The notes below the pieces were generated by a model that was given only the letters and a program-made list of their open reading frames with translations, had not been told where the DNA came from and did not search any database. Positions 20,786 to 22,625 of a stretch of 22,625 nucleotides of DNA are shown in pieces (position 1 is the stretch's first letter; each line of letters starts with the position of its first letter). Position numbers and translations under genes: made by a program. Origin of the DNA: Verrucomicrobia bacterium UBA3761 (GTDB lineage Bacteria; Verrucomicrobiota; Kiritimatiellia; RFP12; UBA1067); NCBI GenBank assembly GCA_002371135.1, contig DFGB01000079.1:4188-26812 (forward strand), in the 5' to 3' direction.

Positions 20786-21720
20786 CTGGATATGGCTCCC
20801 ATCATCCCGTCCCAATATGCGGCTGTGGCGGCGAGGCGCGAGGCTTGCGGAATCGTGCGGTAGTCCGGCGGCGGCGCGACCATGCGAAGAGTCCGGTCGC
20901 CGCAGGAAATGCGGAAGTCGCATTCCTCGCCGTCGCTGAATCCCCCGTGCCCGATCTTGATCGCGCCTTCTACCTTCAGACCGGACGGGACGGCGAAGAC
21001 GAGTTCGTATTCGCCGACTCCTCCGACGAGCGCCCAGCCGGGTTCTACGCCGGACGGCAGGGCTCGCGCGATTTCCGGTGCGATGGCGGCGAGAGCGTCC
21101 ACCTCAAGCCGCATGCCGGGGTTGACTCTGCGGAAATTCTCCAGCGCGTCGAAGAAGCCTCCGCTCGTATCCGTCGCGAACAAGGCCTCGCTCGGGACAC
21201 ACTCGCGCAGTGGCGGCTCCGGGAGCGGCCGGCCGAGGAACACCGCGGCGTTTGCGGCGCCCAGCGGGCCTGTTGCATACAGGTCGAACGCCTCTCGGCG
21301 CGATGCTATGCGGCGGATGGGAGCCGGGCATGATGCGAACACGGTCGCGGTCCAGCTCCATTCTTGCGCCGTGCCGATGTCTCCGCCGGCCACTTTCGCA
21401 CCATAGTGCGCCGCGACTTGTTCGATGCCGGATGCGACGCGAGAGTAGAACTCCTCGTCGTGCGCTTCGTCGACGATCCACGACTGTACCAAGACTTCCG
21501 GCTCCGCCCCGCACGCCAGCAAATCGGAGATGGCGCCATACGCCATGACGCGGCCTGCCGCTTCCGGAGCGAGCCCGTCGAGAAAGTCCTCGCGCGCGGA
21601 AAACGAATCCGTGGAGACGGCGATTTGGACTTGGCCGAGCGAGACGATCTCCGCATCGGCCTCGAACGCCCGCGTACCGTGTACAAGCGATAACGCTTCT
21701 ATCAACTTCTTTTCGTCCAT
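20779..21720 (-). CDS. ThiL-like kinase (AIR synthase/thiamine-monophosphate kinase family)
   Basis: A 313-residue member of the PurM/ThiL/SelD/HypE fold. Correspondences with ThiL are AVSTDSF (34-40), GAISDLLACGAEP (62-74, as in NLSDLAAMGA), VAGGDIG (110-116), LYATGPLGAANAA, TDTSGGFFDAL and the C-terminal EYELVFAVP. The usual N-terminal GDDAA metal-binding motif is replaced by EADAEIV, so thiamine phosphate phosphorylation is probable but not certain. Start ATG 21720 has GGAG nine bases upstream and lies one base after the stop of the lipid-kinase gene, so the two are co-translated. The stop codon is provided by a family-B repeat. No other thiamine genes are present. Confidence 0.8.
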   Translation of the reverse strand: MDEKKLIEALSLVHGTRAFEADAEIVSLGQVQIAVSTDSFSAREDFLDGLAPEAAGRVMAYGAISDLLACGAEPEVLVQSWIVDEAHDEEFYSRVASGIEQVAAHYGAKVAGGDIGTAQEWSWTATVFASCPAPIRRIASRREAFDLYATGPLGAANAAVFLGRPLPEPPLRECVPSEALFATDTSGGFFDALENFRRVNPGMRLEVDALAAIAPEIARALPSGVEPGWALVGGVGEYELVFAVPSGLKVEGAIKIGHGGFSDGEECDFRISCGDRTLRMVAPPPDYRTIPQASRLAATAAYWDGMMGAISRK

Positions 21721-21721
21721 T

Positions 21722-22582
21722 TTAGTTTTCTCCTTGCGGCGGCGCAATGAGCCTCAGGCGGCGCGGGTGGAAGTCGACCGCGACAGGCAAAGCGCCGTGC
21801 GGATCGCCATCGTATTCAACCGCGACGGGCGCGGCGGAGGAGAATTCCGTCCTCCCGCGCAAAATGCGAAACTCGCCGCACGATTTGCCGCGAAACAATT
21901 TCCAGATGAGCGCGAGCGCTCCGGCGCGCGAGACATTGCGCACCATCCACAACGCATATTCATCTTCTGCGAGCGGCGGCAGGGCGAGGCGCATCCCGCC
22001 TGCGATGCGCGGCATTCGCGTGACGAGCGCATGGATGATGCCGCAAAGCATTTCGTCGCCCGCCGCAATGTCGTATCTGCGCGAGCGCAGCGTTTCCCGC
22101 ACGACCGGCCAGAGCGTCCCTGCGAAATCTCCAAGTCGCGGGCGAAGCGCATTTGCCGAGGCGGACACCGCCGCGCCCATGCCTAGGTTCATCGAACAGA
22201 GGAAGGGGACGCCGTTCGCTGCGAGCACGGGGATTTCCCGCACTTCGCCCGTGCGCAGAGTTTCCACGGCGCGCGCCGGATCGAGCGGGATTCCGTGTTC
22301 GCGGCAGAAGTCAGGACTCGTGCCAGTGTAGAGGACGCCGAACTTGAGCGATGGATCGGGATTTTCGAGCACACCTCCTGCGATGGCGTTCACGGTCCCG
22401 TCGCCGCCGCATGCGACGATACTCTCGAATCCCTCCGCCTCGCGGGCTTTGCGGCGCGCCTCCTCGATATTTTCAAGAACGACGAACTCGCCTTCCGGCA
22501 GCAACCGCTTCAACTGCGGCAGCCGCCGGGCGCTTCTTCCTCCATGCGACGAAGGATTGACGAGTATGAGAAAACGGCTCAT
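21722..22582 (-). CDS. Diacylglycerol kinase-like lipid kinase
   Basis: Cytoplasmic, membrane-associating lipid kinase of the DagK/YegS/sphingosine kinase family, 286 residues. LILVNPSSHGGRS (5-17) and the nucleotide loop VACGGDGTVNAIAGG (56-70) are typical, as is the C-terminal VEYDGDPHG. The second conserved loop reads TGTSPDF where most members have GTGNDFA. The likely reaction is phosphorylation of diacylglycerol or a related lipid. It is directly upstream of the ThiL-like gene with a one-base gap. The bases before the ATG (ACTGCCAACTGCTGACTAAA) have no Shine-Dalgarno. Whether another gene precedes it is beyond the window. Confidence 0.88.
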   Translation of the reverse strand: MSRFLILVNPSSHGGRSARRLPQLKRLLPEGEFVVLENIEEARRKAREAEGFESIVACGGDGTVNAIAGGVLENPDPSLKFGVLYTGTSPDFCREHGIPLDPARAVETLRTGEVREIPVLAANGVPFLCSMNLGMGAAVSASANALRPRLGDFAGTLWPVVRETLRSRRYDIAAGDEMLCGIIHALVTRMPRIAGGMRLALPPLAEDEYALWMVRNVSRAGALALIWKLFRGKSCGEFRILRGRTEFSSAAPVAVEYDGDPHGALPVAVDFHPRRLRLIAPPQGEN

Positions 22583-22625
22583 TTTAGTCAGCAGTTGGCA
22601 GTTATTGTGCCGGCCAGAGTTTTTG

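Noticed and set aside
1..22625. tRNA, rRNA or insertion-sequence transposase genes
   Set aside because: I looked on both strands and saw no cloverleaf with a TTCGA arm, no rRNA signature and no transposase-like protein.

Overview
The window is GC-rich bacterial chromosome carrying core metabolic genes, packed closely on both strands. Gene content (mDAP-type Mur ligase signature, queuosine, de novo aromatic, arginine and biotin synthesis, two lipoproteins) points to a Gram-negative-type anaerobe. The unusual density of short intergenic micro-repeats (GTTGAAAAG, AGTAGGA, TCTAGGA and CGATTTA families) resembles what I recall from uncultured Kiritimatiellota/Verrucomicrobiota genomes. That placement is inference and needs a marker-gene or tetranucleotide check.

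Layout. Positions 1-212: non-coding, repeats and a promoter. 213-5986 (+): argB-argD (arginine), lysS, and a two-gene ABC transporter, separated by palindromic repeat blocks. 6097-9697 (-, read right to left): two paralogous small lipoproteins, hisC, paaK and an ACT-domain protein. 9924-13572 (-): promoter, attenuator leader, aroF (DAHP synthase), tyrA, queF and a MurE-type ligase lacking the usual N-terminal domain. 13628-18650 (+): bioD, bioA, a bioW-bioF fusion and an aldo/keto reductase. 18772-22582 (-): a diacylglycerol-kinase-like lipid kinase, a ThiL-like kinase, an NAD-dependent epimerase and cysK.

The strongest new observation is a complete transcription attenuator in front of aroF-tyrA. 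A 16-residue leader peptide, MKANYFGYWFHFYFTP, has eight aromatic residues. It is followed by mutually exclusive hairpins ending in a Rho-independent terminator. This would couple aromatic amino-acid supply to expression of DAHP synthase and prephenate dehydrogenase.

Second, short palindromic elements sit exactly at gene ends. One 85-bp element occurs twice (14352-14436 and 20701-20785), and its inverted ends donate the TAG stop codon to bioD on one strand and to the ThiL-like gene on the other. Another element, about 66 bp long, follows argD and lysS and recurs inverted at the end of the aldo/keto reductase gene.

Third, four promoters share one architecture: TTGnnn, 18-bp spacer, TGn extended -10, TATAAT-like. 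Two of them would give leaderless or nearly leaderless mRNAs. Shine-Dalgarno sequences are seen mainly before translationally coupled downstream genes. The biotin cluster uses the BioW (pimelate activation) route, with BioW fused to BioF; bioB is not in the window.
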